Shown in pieces: positions 35,816 through 45,177 of a stretch of 64,000 nucleotides of DNA. Each line of letters begins with the position of its first letter. The stretch's first letter is position 1. Source of the DNA: Parabacteroides timonensis (GTDB taxonomy: Bacteria > Bacteroidota > Bacteroidia > Bacteroidales > Tannerellaceae); contig NZ_LT669940.1 of assembly GCF_900128505.1 (NCBI RefSeq), positions 902,883 to 966,882 on the forward strand, in the 5' to 3' direction. The notes under the pieces are model-generated. The model did no database searches and was not told the origin of the DNA. It saw only the letters and a list, made by a program, of their open reading frames with translations. A program made the position numbers and the translations under genes.

Positions 35816-38431
35816 ATGGAAATTGCAAGTAAGTACAATCCCGCAGAAGTAGAGGGAAAGTGGTATCAGTATTGGTTGGATAACGGCTTTTTCAAGTCGA
35901 AACCGGACGGTCGCGAACCGTACACAATTGTCATTCCGCCTCCTAACGTCACCGGCGTACTTCACATGGGACACATGCTTAACAATACCATTCAGGATAT
36001 CCTGATCCGTCGTGCCCGTATGTTGGGTAAGAATGCTTGCTGGGTACCGGGTACCGACCACGCATCTATCGCTACCGAGGCAAAGGTGGTGAACAGACTG
36101 GCTCAGCAGGGAATCAAAAAGACCGACCTGACCCGCGATGAATTCCTGAAACATGCCTGGGAATGGAAAGAAGAACACGGAGGTATCATCCTAAAACAGT
36201 TACGTAAACTGGGTGCATCCTGCGATTGGGATCGTACGGCTTTTACGATGGACGAAAAACGTTCGGAAAGCGTATTGAAAGTTTTTGTCGACCTGTTCGA
36301 CAAAGGCCTGATCTATCGTGGCGTGCGTATGGTAAACTGGGACCCGAAGGCCCTGACTGCTCTTTCCGATGAAGAAGTAATTTATAAAGAAGAACATAGC
36401 AAACTGTTTTACCTCCGTTATAAAATCGAAGGGGAAGACGGTTACGCCGTTGTTGCAACTACCCGTCCGGAAACGATCATGGGGGATACCGCCATGTGTA
36501 TCAATCCGAACGACCCGAAGAACCAGCACCTGAAAGGTAAGAAAGTGATCGTTCCGCTGGTAAACCGTGTGATCCCGGTTATCGAGGACGATTATGTAGA
36601 TATCGAATTCGGTACAGGTTGCCTGAAAGTAACTCCGGCCCATGACGTAAACGACTATATGCTGGGCGAGAAATATAACTTGCCTTCCATCGATATCTTC
36701 AACGATAACGGAACACTGAGCGAAGCCGCCGGCTTGTATATCGGTATGGATCGTTTCGATGTTCGTACACAGATCGAAAAAGACCTGGAAGCTGCCGGCC
36801 TGTTGGAAAAGGTAGAAGCTTATGAAAATAAGGTAGGTTACTCGGAACGTACCAATGTGCCTATCGAACCGAAATTGTCTATGCAATGGTTCCTGAAGAT
36901 GGAACACCTGGCACAGATCGCTTTGACTCCGGTTATGAATGACGACCTGAAGTTCTATCCGCCTAAGTTCAAGAATACATACCGCCACTGGATGGAGAAC
37001 ATCAAGGACTGGTGTATCAGCCGTCAGTTGTGGTGGGGACATCGTATCCCGGCTTATTATCTGCCGGAAGGCGGTTATGTGGTAGCCGAAACACCTGAAA
37101 AGGCATTGGAACTGGCGAAACAAAAGAATCCAGCACTGACAATGGCCGATCTTCGTCAGGACGACGACTGTCTGGATACCTGGTTCTCTTCCTGGTTATG
37201 GCCGATCTCTCTATTCGACGGCATCAATAACCCGGATAACGAAGAGATCAACTATTACTATCCGACCAGCGACCTGGTAACAGGACCGGATATCATCTTC
37301 TTCTGGGTAGCCCGTATGATTATGGCAGGTTACGAATACAGAGGTGATATGCCGTTCAAGAATGTTTACTTTACCGGTATCGTTCGCGATAAACTCGGAC
37401 GTAAGATGTCGAAGTCATTAGGAAACTCTCCCGACCCGTTATTGCTGATCGAACAGTACGGAGCCGACGGTGTTCGTATGGGATTGATGATGGCAGCACC
37501 TGCCGGAAACGATATTCCTTTCGACGAAGCTTTGTGCGAACAGGGACGTAATTTCAATAACAAGATATGGAATGCCTTCCGTTTGATCAAAGGTTGGACG
37601 GTCGACGATACGATTGCGCAGCCGGAAGCATCGGCTACTGCTGTCAAATGGTTCAAGATGCAGTTGGATAAGACGATTGCTGAGGTAGACGATCTGTTCA
37701 GCAAATACCGTCTGAGCGAAGCGATGATGGTTATCTATAAACTGTTCTGGGATGAATTCTCTTCCTGGTATCTGGAAATGATCAAGCCGGGCTATCAACT
37801 GCCGATCGATAAGGTGACTTATCAGGCAACACTCGGTTTCTTCGACGCGTTGCTTCGTCTGCTCCATCCGTTCATGCCGTTTATTACGGAAGAATTATGG
37901 CAGGCTCTCGAACCGCGTAAGGAAGGAGAAAGTCTGATGGTTGCATTAATGCCTGAAATTACACCGGTAGATGCTGCTTATCTGGAATCATTCGAGATCG
38001 TGAAAGAGATTGTGAGCGGTGTCCGTACGATCCGTCTGCAGAAGAATATTCCGAATAAGGAAGAATTGACTTTACAGGTATTGGGCGATCATAACGACGC
38101 TTTCAACCCGGTAATCGCTAAGATGTGTAACCTGTCTGAGATTGCAAAGACTGACGATAAGGCTGCCGGAGCCGTATCCTTCCTGGTTCGTACCACCGAA
38201 TATGCTGTTCCTCTGGGCAGTATGATCAATGTGGAAGAAGAATTGGCTAAATTGCGTGAAGAACTGAAATATCAGCAGGGCTTCCTCGCTTCCGTTACAA
38301 AGAAACTGAGCAACGAAAGCTTTGTAAGCAAAGCCCCGGCCAAGGTAATCGATATGGAACGTAAGAAGCAAGCCGATGCCGAAAGCAAGATCAAATCGAT
38401 AGAGGAGAGCATTGCTGCATTGACGAAATAA
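35816..38431 (+). CDS. valS: Valyl-tRNA synthetase
   Basis: 871 residues, usual length. A class I synthetase that charges tRNA-Val in the cytosol. The nucleotide-binding HIGH motif is HMGH in PPPNVTGVLHMGHML (about 50-53), the editing domain includes TTRPETIMGDTA, and the KMSKS loop is DKLGRKMSKSLGNSPDP (about 530). The anticodon-binding helices and the C-terminal coiled coil (EEELAKLREELKYQQGF) complete it. Monocistronic, with its own promoter and strong terminator. Confidence 0.98.
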   Translation: MEIASKYNPAEVEGKWYQYWLDNGFFKSKPDGREPYTIVIPPPNVTGVLHMGHMLNNTIQDILIRRARMLGKNACWVPGTDHASIATEAKVVNRLAQQGIKKTDLTRDEFLKHAWEWKEEHGGIILKQLRKLGASCDWDRTAFTMDEKRSESVLKVFVDLFDKGLIYRGVRMVNWDPKALTALSDEEVIYKEEHSKLFYLRYKIEGEDGYAVVATTRPETIMGDTAMCINPNDPKNQHLKGKKVIVPLVNRVIPVIEDDYVDIEFGTGCLKVTPAHDVNDYMLGEKYNLPSIDIFNDNGTLSEAAGLYIGMDRFDVRTQIEKDLEAAGLLEKVEAYENKVGYSERTNVPIEPKLSMQWFLKMEHLAQIALTPVMNDDLKFYPPKFKNTYRHWMENIKDWCISRQLWWGHRIPAYYLPEGGYVVAETPEKALELAKQKNPALTMADLRQDDDCLDTWFSSWLWPISLFDGINNPDNEEINYYYPTSDLVTGPDIIFFWVARMIMAGYEYRGDMPFKNVYFTGIVRDKLGRKMSKSLGNSPDPLLLIEQYGADGVRMGLMMAAPAGNDIPFDEALCEQGRNFNNKIWNAFRLIKGWTVDDTIAQPEASATAVKWFKMQLDKTIAEVDDLFSKYRLSEAMMVIYKLFWDEFSSWYLEMIKPGYQLPIDKVTYQATLGFFDALLRLLHPFMPFITEELWQALEPRKEGESLMVALMPEITPVDAAYLESFEIVKEIVSGVRTIRLQKNIPNKEELTLQVLGDHNDAFNPVIAKMCNLSEIAKTDDKAAGAVSFLVRTTEYAVPLGSMINVEEELAKLREELKYQQGFLASVTKKLSNESFVSKAPAKVIDMERKKQADAESKIKSIEESIAALTK

Positions 38432-38826
38432 TAGTTTACAAAGGACGGCGGGAAGATAATTATTCCCGCCGTTTTTTTCTTTTGCATTCATCATTCCTTC
38501 ATAAACTATCATAAAACGACCTGTTTGAGGTAAAGTATCGCAAAAAAGAGGATTAAAAACGATCAGATGCCTACTGTTTTCCGATAGTACCCTACATCTT
38601 TTGCTCAAATATGGCTGTTATTTTCACGAAAACTACTTATACTTCTCCTTGAGATTCTCCTATATTCGATCGCGAAGCCCAACTGTCACTTGTCAACTGC
38701 CAACTGAAAAAGGTTTCACCTTTTTCTTGTTTGGAGTTATCCTTGTTTTATTTTTTCAGGATAAAGCTTATATATCTTTAATTTTTACTAACTTGCAGCC
38801 CTTGTTATTTACAAGGTGTATAAGAA
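38432..38826 (+). other. Intergenic region after valS
   Basis: It holds the valS terminator, then about 340 bp without a gene. Within it are the word CAACTG repeated (38688-38706) and a 9-bp perfect hairpin with 3-nt loop (38706-38726) followed by T-rich sequence, plus a small hairpin CTTGT/ACAAG (38801-38815) just before the kinase start. No clear promoter was identified. Confidence 0.4.
38445..38479 (+). terminator. Intrinsic terminator after valS
   Basis: ACGGCGGGAA (38445-38454) pairs with TTCCCGCCGT (38463-38472), followed by T7. Confidence 0.9.
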
Positions 38827-40794
38827 ATGAGGGGAATAAGAAAAAGGCTGTTCATCATCTTTTGTTTTTTAGGAAGCTTTTGTCTTCCTGTTACTTTATA
38901 TGGTGCTAATGACATTTCAGATGCGCTATCTCTCGATTCGCTCTTTGCGATGGCACAGGCAAATGTACAGCAACAAAAGGGCTTTGGGTATGCCACACAA
39001 TTACTGGAGGAAGCCCAACGTCGGAAGGATCGCTATCAGGAAGCGAATGCCATGTTCTGTCATGTCCGTTATTATTATTCCAAGAATACCGACAGTATGT
39101 ATTTCTGGATGCAAAAGGCATTACCTCTCTTTAGGGAACAAAAGAGGTATGTAGAGTATTTCCGGATGAAGGCATGGTCTATTTATGTTTTGAATCGTTC
39201 GATGCAAAATGAAGAAGCCCTGAAATATGTTGACGATTTAAAGGAAGAAGCGACCAGTCTGAATTTTCCCGAAGGCGTAGAGATGGCCAATCAGGCACTC
39301 GCCGATTTTTATTTGTCCAATAATCTGGGAGAGGAAGGTGTCGCCCTGTATGAAGAGGTTATACATAGCATGGAAATGAGAAATGCACCTCTTATCAAGC
39401 GTATCAATATTATCCGGCAGCTCATGAATAAAGCTTTGGATCCCGAAACGAGATTGAAATATGTTGAGCGGCTGGATGATTACATTAAGATCTGTAAGGG
39501 AAAAGGGATCGAGTGGTTGGATGATGAAATGTCTATATATTACCTGGAATATGTCATGCACCGGCACTATGCCATAGAATATATTGGAAGGGATAAACTC
39601 AAAGAGGCGTTGCCCCACTTGCAACAAGCCCAGGCACTTCTGACAAAATACGAGATGTATAATTATGAAATAGAGTTGAAGACAATTTATGGATCTTATT
39701 ATCAGCATAGTAAACAGTATAATAAGGCTCTGGCTATTTTTGATACTTTATTACCTGTTTGGCGCCAGCGGAATACGATGGGGGGCTACCTTGATATGTT
39801 GGATCGCAAAGCTGATGTTCTATTGAAGATGGGAAGGGATAGGGAGGCGTCGCAACTCTATAAAGAATATGCTTTTTTGAATGATTCATTATCGAAAGTC
39901 CGTTTTTACGATAAACTGGCGGAAATGAATGCGCAACATAAGGTAGACAAACTGGAAATAAAAAACAAACAGATGGATCTGGAAGTTGCCCAAGCACATT
40001 CTCAGCTTCTTCAAATGGGAGGAGGAGCCGTTCTCCTGTTTATTTTATGTTGCCTGTTGGGGTATATCTCTTATAGTCGCCATCGTTACGGCTTGCAGTT
40101 GAAACAGGCTAAAGAGAAAGCAGAAGAAGCCGACCGGATGAAATCGACCTTCCTGGCTAATATGAACCATGAAATCCGAACTCCGCTGAATGCCATTGTC
40201 GGTTTCTCTCAGGTGCTGGTAGATGAAGATGATCAGGAAACCCGGCAGGAATATGCCAATATTATACAAAGTAACAATGAACTGCTTCAGCGTTTGATAA
40301 CGGATGTCCTTGATATATCGAAGATTGAGTCGAATACGATGGCTTTGAATTATGCGATGCACGATCTTCCTGTCCTGATGAAGGAGATCTATAATGTGAT
40401 AAAGCTAAGGATGCCCGAAAATGTAAAACTGGTACTTAATGAGTGCCTGCCACAACTTTTTTATACAGATCGTAATCGTCTTACGCAAATTCTTACTAAC
40501 TTGCTGACCAATGCAATCAAGCATACGGAAAAAGGTTTTATCCGCTTTGGTTATGAGGTGACAGAGACAGATGTCGTCTTTTCGGTGGAAGATTCGGGAG
40601 AAGGTATCCCCGAAGATAAACAGGAAAAGATATTCAGCCGTTTCGTTCAGTTGGATGACTGGAGTAAAGGAGTAGGCCTGGGGTTAGCAATTTGTAAAGG
40701 ACTTATTACCCAGATGGGAGGGACGATCGGTGTTTCTTCCGTGTTTGGTGAAGGTTCAACATTTACTGTCGTTTTACCTCTGAAAAAGCCGTAA
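38827..40794 (+). CDS. TPR-containing membrane histidine kinase
   Basis: 655 residues. Signal peptide, then a periplasmic region of about 350 residues built from TPR-like helices, one membrane span (about 398-418: GGGAVLLFILCCLLGYISYS), a coiled-coil linker, HisKA dimerisation domain with the phospho-acceptor His448 (NMNHEIRTPLNAIVGFS), and HATPase_c (NLLTNAIKHTEKGFIRFGYE; DSGEGIPEDKQEKIFSRF; GLGLAICKGLI). It senses a periplasmic cue and phosphorylates a response regulator. There is no receiver domain and no regulator gene next to it, so the partner is elsewhere. The downstream isomerase gene starts 22 bp later. Confidence 0.9.
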   Translation: MRGIRKRLFIIFCFLGSFCLPVTLYGANDISDALSLDSLFAMAQANVQQQKGFGYATQLLEEAQRRKDRYQEANAMFCHVRYYYSKNTDSMYFWMQKALPLFREQKRYVEYFRMKAWSIYVLNRSMQNEEALKYVDDLKEEATSLNFPEGVEMANQALADFYLSNNLGEEGVALYEEVIHSMEMRNAPLIKRINIIRQLMNKALDPETRLKYVERLDDYIKICKGKGIEWLDDEMSIYYLEYVMHRHYAIEYIGRDKLKEALPHLQQAQALLTKYEMYNYEIELKTIYGSYYQHSKQYNKALAIFDTLLPVWRQRNTMGGYLDMLDRKADVLLKMGRDREASQLYKEYAFLNDSLSKVRFYDKLAEMNAQHKVDKLEIKNKQMDLEVAQAHSQLLQMGGGAVLLFILCCLLGYISYSRHRYGLQLKQAKEKAEEADRMKSTFLANMNHEIRTPLNAIVGFSQVLVDEDDQETRQEYANIIQSNNELLQRLITDVLDISKIESNTMALNYAMHDLPVLMKEIYNVIKLRMPENVKLVLNECLPQLFYTDRNRLTQILTNLLTNAIKHTEKGFIRFGYEVTETDVVFSVEDSGEGIPEDKQEKIFSRFVQLDDWSKGVGLGLAICKGLITQMGGTIGVSSVFGEGSTFTVVLPLKKP

Positions 40795-40816
40795 TATATT
40801 ATTTACATAATTTACC

Positions 40817-41668
40817 ATGAAGAATTCTAGAAGAAACTTTTTTAGACAAGGACTTGCCGGCGCTATATTATTAGGTTCGGCCAGTGTAGTAAAAGCCGGT
40901 TTGCCGGACAGGATCATTCCCAAGGCTGCCAAGTCGATTAATCCCTGGCGATTGGGGATGGCTGGCTATACATTTGTTAATTTTGATTTGGACACAACCC
41001 TAAAGACTTTGGAGAGACTGGATATTCATTATCTTTGTATCAAGGATTTCCACTTGCCGATGGATAGTACCGACGAACAGATTAAAGCATTTCATGAGAA
41101 ATGCGCCGCTCATAAAGTGACGGGTTATGCGGTTGGTCCTATCTATATGAAGAGTGAACAGGAGATCGACCGTGCTTTCGAGTATGCGAAACGTGTAGGT
41201 GTAAAGTTGATTGTGGGCGTTCCCAACTACGAATTGCTCCCGTATGTGGACAAGAAAGTGAAGGAATACGATTTCAATTATGCGATCCACCTGCATGGTC
41301 CCGATATTAAAACCTATCCGGACGCAACGGATGTCTGGGAGCATACGAAAGACCTGGATCCGCGTATCGGAATGTGCCTGGATATCGGTCATGATCTGCG
41401 TAACGGTTGTAATCCGGTTACCGACTTGAAGAAATATCATACCCGTGTGTTTGATATGCATATCAAGGATGTAACAGACTCATCGAAGGCAGGTGTCGGT
41501 ATAGAGATCGGTCGTGGAAAGATCGACTTTCCAGCATTAATGAAAATGATGCGTGAAGTGAACTATACTGGTATGTGCAGCCTGGAATACGAGAAGGATA
41601 TGAAAGATCCTTTCCTCGGTATCGCAGAGTCGATCGGCTATTTCAAGGCGGTGAGCGATATTGTATAA
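40817..41668 (+). CDS. Tat-exported sugar phosphate isomerase/epimerase-like TIM barrel protein
   Basis: 283 residues. The N-terminus has a twin-arginine signal (SRRNFFRQG followed by a hydrophobic segment), so it is exported folded. The rest matches the xylose-isomerase-like AP-endonuclease-2 fold (WRLGMAGYTFVNFDL; VKLIVGVPNYELLPYVDKKV; GMCLDIGHDLRNGCNP; DMHIKDV; GRGKIDFPALMKMM; CSLEYEKDM), with acidic and histidine residues that would bind a divalent metal. Such proteins act on keto-sugars or inositols, often in glycan breakdown; the substrate is unknown. It is close behind the kinase gene. Confidence 0.85.
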   Translation: MKNSRRNFFRQGLAGAILLGSASVVKAGLPDRIIPKAAKSINPWRLGMAGYTFVNFDLDTTLKTLERLDIHYLCIKDFHLPMDSTDEQIKAFHEKCAAHKVTGYAVGPIYMKSEQEIDRAFEYAKRVGVKLIVGVPNYELLPYVDKKVKEYDFNYAIHLHGPDIKTYPDATDVWEHTKDLDPRIGMCLDIGHDLRNGCNPVTDLKKYHTRVFDMHIKDVTDSSKAGVGIEIGRGKIDFPALMKMMREVNYTGMCSLEYEKDMKDPFLGIAESIGYFKAVSDIV

Positions 41669-41712
41669 TGTAGGGGCGAACTTAGTTTCGCCCTCTTTTA
41701 AACAGAAGAGTG

Positions 41713-42744
41713 ATGAGAAGTGCGTTTTATTTATTGGCAATTGGCTTGTTGACGTCTTGTAGTTCGGTCAACTATGTGGCGATTGAAACATACAATCCGG
41801 CAGAGATTACTTTTCCGGAAAATGTCGGTAAAGTACTGGTCGTGAATAATGCAGTGCCGCAACCGGATGATGTCGGTTGTCAGCTTAGTCTGTTCGGTAC
41901 AAAACAGGATACCTGCCATGTGAAAACCGATAGTGCTTTATTTGCTACTTGTCGAGGACTGGGGAAGGCAATGGTCGATGTCTCTTTTTTCAACGACGTG
42001 CTTCTTTATCATGATGCTACCCGTAAGGATGATGTGTATTACGAGGATAAGAAACTGACAGCGGAGGAAGTTACTGCTTTGTGTGATGAAACCGGAACGG
42101 ATGCAGTGATCTCAGTGGATCGTATGTTATTTGAAATACAAAAAGATGTGGTTGCATTTGCAGAAGGGTATGTGGCCGGTGATATCAGTGTAAAAATGTC
42201 GGGTGTGATACGTGGTTACCTGCCGGGCAGACCGAATCCTTTGGCCACTGTTTACATGACGGATAGTCTTTTCTTTTCGGAAAGTGCCTATAACCAGATG
42301 CTTTTGGATCATGTATTGCCCTCTATGGATGACGCTGCACGTGCATCGGGCGAGTATATCGGTATGAGAGCAAGCCCTAATTTTGTTCCTCACTGGACTC
42401 GTGAGACTCGCTGGTTCTATTCGGGTATGGGAGCGCATTGGAAAGAAGCTACTGCTTATGCCCGTTCAGAGAAGTGGGAAAAGGCAGCCGAGCGCTGGCA
42501 ACATCTGTATGAGACTTCCAATAGCTGGAAGACTCAGGCAAAAGTCGCATCCAATATCGCTTTGGGATATGAAATGAAAAGTGAGTTGAAGGAGGCGTAC
42601 GATTGGGCTAAAAAGTCATACGACCTGTTTAAAAAGAATGAAGGCGACCAGGGTAAGAACACCCGTCTTTTATATCTTTATGTAGAAGCGTTAGCAAACC
42701 GGATACGCTCGGATAAAAAACTTAATATGCAATTTGGAGAATAA
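41713..42744 (+). CDS. Lipoprotein of DUF6340 type
   Basis: 343 residues from ATG 41713 (a GTG just before is in frame). Lipobox in LLAIGLLTSCSS. The body follows the pattern of Bacteroidales DUF6340 lipoproteins: ITFPENVGKVLVVNNAV near the start, a GTDAVISVDRML core, and a helical TPR-like C-terminal half (WEKAAERWQHLYETS; KVASNIALGYEMKSELKEAY). Exported, membrane-anchored, function unknown. A stem formed by GGAGAATA/TATTCTCC overlaps the stop codon. Confidence 0.75.
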   Translation: MRSAFYLLAIGLLTSCSSVNYVAIETYNPAEITFPENVGKVLVVNNAVPQPDDVGCQLSLFGTKQDTCHVKTDSALFATCRGLGKAMVDVSFFNDVLLYHDATRKDDVYYEDKKLTAEEVTALCDETGTDAVISVDRMLFEIQKDVVAFAEGYVAGDISVKMSGVIRGYLPGRPNPLATVYMTDSLFFSESAYNQMLLDHVLPSMDDAARASGEYIGMRASPNFVPHWTRETRWFYSGMGAHWKEATAYARSEKWEKAAERWQHLYETSNSWKTQAKVASNIALGYEMKSELKEAYDWAKKSYDLFKKNEGDQGKNTRLLYLYVEALANRIRSDKKLNMQFGE

Positions 42745-42769
42745 TATCATATATTCTCCGAATTATTAC

Positions 42770-42777
42770 TACTTTTG
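42770..42777 (+). promoter_or_regulatory. -7 promoter box of the acidic hypothetical gene
   Basis: TACTTTTG fits TAnnTTTG, 33 bp before ATG 42810. Confidence 0.55.
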
Positions 42778-42809
42778 ACAGACGATTCAAAAAGAATAAA
42801 AAAAGAGTT

Positions 42810-43271
42810 ATGAGTGCAAATAATGCAAAGATTCAGTCTGTCCTGGAGACAACCTTTACTTCCGCTATCGGAAAACTGACTGCCGATGATTCCAATAGCT
42901 ATCACAGTGACCTATATGTCCAGGCTGACCCTGAAAGCGGGGAGCTACAAATCTATGACGAAGAGGAACGGTTGTTGGACAAGACGATCGTATTCGACTG
43001 GGTAGGCTGTCCCTGTGAAGAAGACAAATTCAACAAGCAGGTAGCCAACACCGTGAAATCTGTGCTGACTCTTTTAGTTGCAAAAAATATATTTGACAGT
43101 CCTCACATCATGAAACCTTTCTCTGTAAACCTGACAGACGAGGATTTCGTTGTAATAGAGGAACTTCTCTTCCTCGACGATGAAGTTTTGCGCGCCGACG
43201 ATCCGCTGTTGAAAGATTTAGATGCAGATTTAGATGATTTTTTAGCCAAACTTCTTTCAGATGTCGAATAG
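42810..43271 (+). CDS. Conserved acidic hypothetical protein
   Basis: 153 residues, cytosolic, strongly acidic with a C-terminal Asp/Leu-rich tail (LLKDLDADLDDFLAKLL). There is a CPC motif in VFDWVGCPCEEDKF. No domain is recognised. It has its own promoter and ends just before tRNA-Thr. Its normal composition and long frame support a real gene; no function can be offered. Confidence 0.75.
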   Translation: MSANNAKIQSVLETTFTSAIGKLTADDSNSYHSDLYVQADPESGELQIYDEEERLLDKTIVFDWVGCPCEEDKFNKQVANTVKSVLTLLVAKNIFDSPHIMKPFSVNLTDEDFVVIEELLFLDDEVLRADDPLLKDLDADLDDFLAKLLSDVE

Positions 43272-43277
43272 AGTTTT

Positions 43278-43285
43278 TACATTTG
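43278..43285 (+). promoter_or_regulatory. -7 promoter box of tRNA-Thr
   Basis: TACATTTG, 43 bp before the tRNA, the same distance as for the tRNA-Leu promoter in this window. Confidence 0.65.
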
Positions 43286-43327
43286 TGCCCGAATTGAAAA
43301 ACAAGTAACAAGTAAATATATAATGTT

Positions 43328-43400
43328 GCCGAAATAGCTCAGTTGGTAGAGCAATTCATTCGTAATGAATAGGTCGCCGGTTCGAGTCCGGCTTTCGGCT
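43328..43400 (+). tRNA. tRNA-Thr (anticodon CGT)
   Basis: 73 nt: acceptor GCCGAAA/TTTCGGC, D arm GCTCAGTTGGTAGAGC, anticodon stem ATTCA/TGAAT with loop TTCGTAA (CGT), T arm GCCGGTTCGAGTCCGGC. CCA is not encoded. Its 3' half and trailer recur at 46629-46660. Confidence 0.96.
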
Positions 43401-43416
43401 CATAAAATAGAAGCAG
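43385..43416 (+). repeat. 32-bp direct repeat, copy 1 (tRNA 3' end and trailer)
   Basis: Identical to 46629-46660, 3,244 bp downstream. It covers the 3' half of the T arm, the acceptor strand and 16 bp of trailer. It frames the AT-rich accessory block. Confidence 0.9.
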
Positions 43417-43442
43417 CTATCTTTTGAGATAGCTGCTTTTTT
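43411..43442 (+). terminator. Terminator of tRNA-Thr
   Basis: Arms 43411-43422 and 43427-43438 pair perfectly around TTTG, followed by T run. Confidence 0.85.
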
Positions 43443-43662
43443 ATTGGGAATATCTCTGTTTAACCCAAAGATCTACAAGAACCTTTAAGTCTCTGTTAAA
43501 AGAATGATATACAGAAGGATATTTGCTATCAAGCTATGGTAGATATCCTTTTATGTATGTTTAGTATTAAGCTATCTAAAAAAGAAAAACTATTTTATGT
43601 GATAAAATTCTCCTATATTTGTAAATAACAAATAAAGCAACTCTATAGTTATCATACGAAAG

Positions 43663-44754
43663 ATGAAAAGTGAAATAGATAAATTTTCAACTATTATCCG
43701 CGATTTTGCTCAATTGCCTAAGAAAGAAATATCTCCTACTTTTATGGAGATTTGTAAATATCCATATAATAGGTTTGAAGAAATCTGTAGTAGAGTTTTA
43801 CAATTTTATTTCAACCCAAAAGCTGAGCATGGATTTAAAGCTCTGTGGTTAGTGTCACTATTGGATGCAATAAAACAAACTCAAGTTTATCAAATCACAG
43901 ATAATGTGAATGTTGTAACAGAGGAAAATGCAAATGGCAAACGAATCGATTTAACAATCATATCTGATAAGTTTGTTATAGGTATTGAGAATAAGACGAC
44001 CGCTGATGTATATAATCCGTTAAACGAATATACAAGACATATACAAGACGCGTACAAAGACAAAATACAAATACTGTTGGTTTTATCTATAAAACCTATC
44101 ACTTGTATATCTGCCAAAAGAACACTTAAGGTAAATGGATTTATATCACTAACTTACAAGGAACTATTTGAATCTGTTTATCAAAATTTAGGTAACTACA
44201 TAACAAATAGCAATCAAAAATATCTTACTTATATGTTAGACTTTATGAAAACAATAGATAATATGGATAATTCAAATACAAATATAGAAAACGACTTTTT
44301 CTTTAAAAATAAAGAAGAGATAGAAGAACTGATAGGAAGATTTAATAGATATAAAGAAAATATTCTATCTTATCAAAAAGAACAAATATCTATTTTGGAA
44401 CAGCGAATAAGTGATGTTACAGGACGTAAATGGTGGGTTTGGCAAGGATGGGATTTAGGCATAAGTTTTAATGATGAGGAACATAGAATTGGTATTGAAT
44501 CAAGTTATGAAGCAACAAAGGATGATCCATGTGCAAAATTTCATATATATATAACTACTTGGAAAATGAAAGATTGGTTCCCCTATAAAGATAACGTCCT
44601 TAAACATTTTCCTGAATATATTTTCCTTGATGAATATAATGATGGACGTTCTTATCTTCATTTGCCTATAATAGAAGGTAATGACCAAGACAAAATAATA
44701 GAAGCACTAAAAAAGACTTTTGAAACAATGAAAATGATTACTTCAAAAGAATGA
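43663..44754 (+). CDS. PD-(D/E)XK nuclease superfamily protein (PDDEXK_4 type)
   Basis: 363 residues, AT-rich and rare-codon-rich compared with neighbours. The nuclease core is RIDLTIISDKFVIGIENK, giving Asp96, Glu109 and Lys111 of the PD-(D/E)XK motif, preceded by a helical N-terminal part (RFEEICSRVLQFYFNP) common to the PDDEXK_4 family. The C-terminal 120 residues (WWVWQGWDLGISFND onward) are a separate mixed alpha/beta part. Members occur in mobile and defence regions, but the target is unknown. It stands alone between tRNA-Thr and a decayed tRNA copy. Confidence 0.8.
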   Translation: MKSEIDKFSTIIRDFAQLPKKEISPTFMEICKYPYNRFEEICSRVLQFYFNPKAEHGFKALWLVSLLDAIKQTQVYQITDNVNVVTEENANGKRIDLTIISDKFVIGIENKTTADVYNPLNEYTRHIQDAYKDKIQILLVLSIKPITCISAKRTLKVNGFISLTYKELFESVYQNLGNYITNSNQKYLTYMLDFMKTIDNMDNSNTNIENDFFFKNKEEIEELIGRFNRYKENILSYQKEQISILEQRISDVTGRKWWVWQGWDLGISFNDEEHRIGIESSYEATKDDPCAKFHIYITTWKMKDWFPYKDNVLKHFPEYIFLDEYNDGRSYLHLPIIEGNDQDKIIEALKKTFETMKMITSKE

Positions 44755-44862
44755 AATATAATTAATCGCTTTATACACTTTGTTCAAAAGGTGTTACGTG
44801 ATTTTTCTGGAATATACTTCAACTTCGAAAATAAATCCTTTGGTCACTAGACTAGAGGATTT

Positions 44863-44967
44863 TTTCATTTATAACCATTTAAAAAAGAAGATGCCAGCTT
44901 AATTCGGTGTGCCTCTTAAAATGGTATGCCCTTTATAAATATAGAGAGGTTTCATTTATAAATGAAA
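44863..44967 (+). repeat. Palindrome TTTCATTTATAAATGAAA and a half-site upstream
   Basis: An 18-bp perfect palindrome lies at 44950-44967; its left 12 bases also occur at 44863-44874. It is just before the small broken membrane gene and could be an operator. Confidence 0.5.
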
Positions 44968-44975
44968 GAGATAGC

Positions 44976-45109
44976 ATGAAAGGATTGTTATTCATTGTGT
45001 TAACAGCATTGATATTTATGTAGGCTGTGCATTGCTTATCTTCCCTTTTCTAGTGTTCATGTTTCACACACTTATTAACAAATCAATAGGAAGAATAAGG
45101 CTTAAATGA
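44976..45109 (+). pseudogene. Broken small hydrophobic membrane protein gene
   Basis: ATG 44976 opens a hydrophobic frame (MKGLLFIVLTALIF) that stops at TAG 45021. The next frame continues as VGCALLIFPFLVFMFHTLIN and ends at TGA 45107. Removing one base near 45018 joins both into a protein of about 44 residues with a near-continuous membrane segment and a basic tail (KSIGRIRLK). This looks like a one-base frameshift in a small membrane protein. Confidence 0.4.
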
Positions 45110-45163
45110 AAAAACAGTGTTTAATATTTTAATCGCAACGATAGGAATACTAAACACTTTTCG

Positions 45164-45171
45164 TACATTTG
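45164..45171 (+). promoter_or_regulatory. -7 promoter box of the structured leader RNA
   Basis: TACATTTG matches the consensus; transcription would start near 45178, at the base of a hairpin. Confidence 0.55.
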
Positions 45172-45177
45172 CAACAA

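Noticed and set aside
36200..37123. A 307-residue minus-strand frame inside valS
   Set aside because: Shadow of conserved synthetase coding sequence; no domain is recognisable.
42734..42759. The GGAGAATA/TATTCTCC stem as a terminator of the DUF6340 gene
   Set aside because: It overlaps the stop codon and has no T tract; kept only as a remark.
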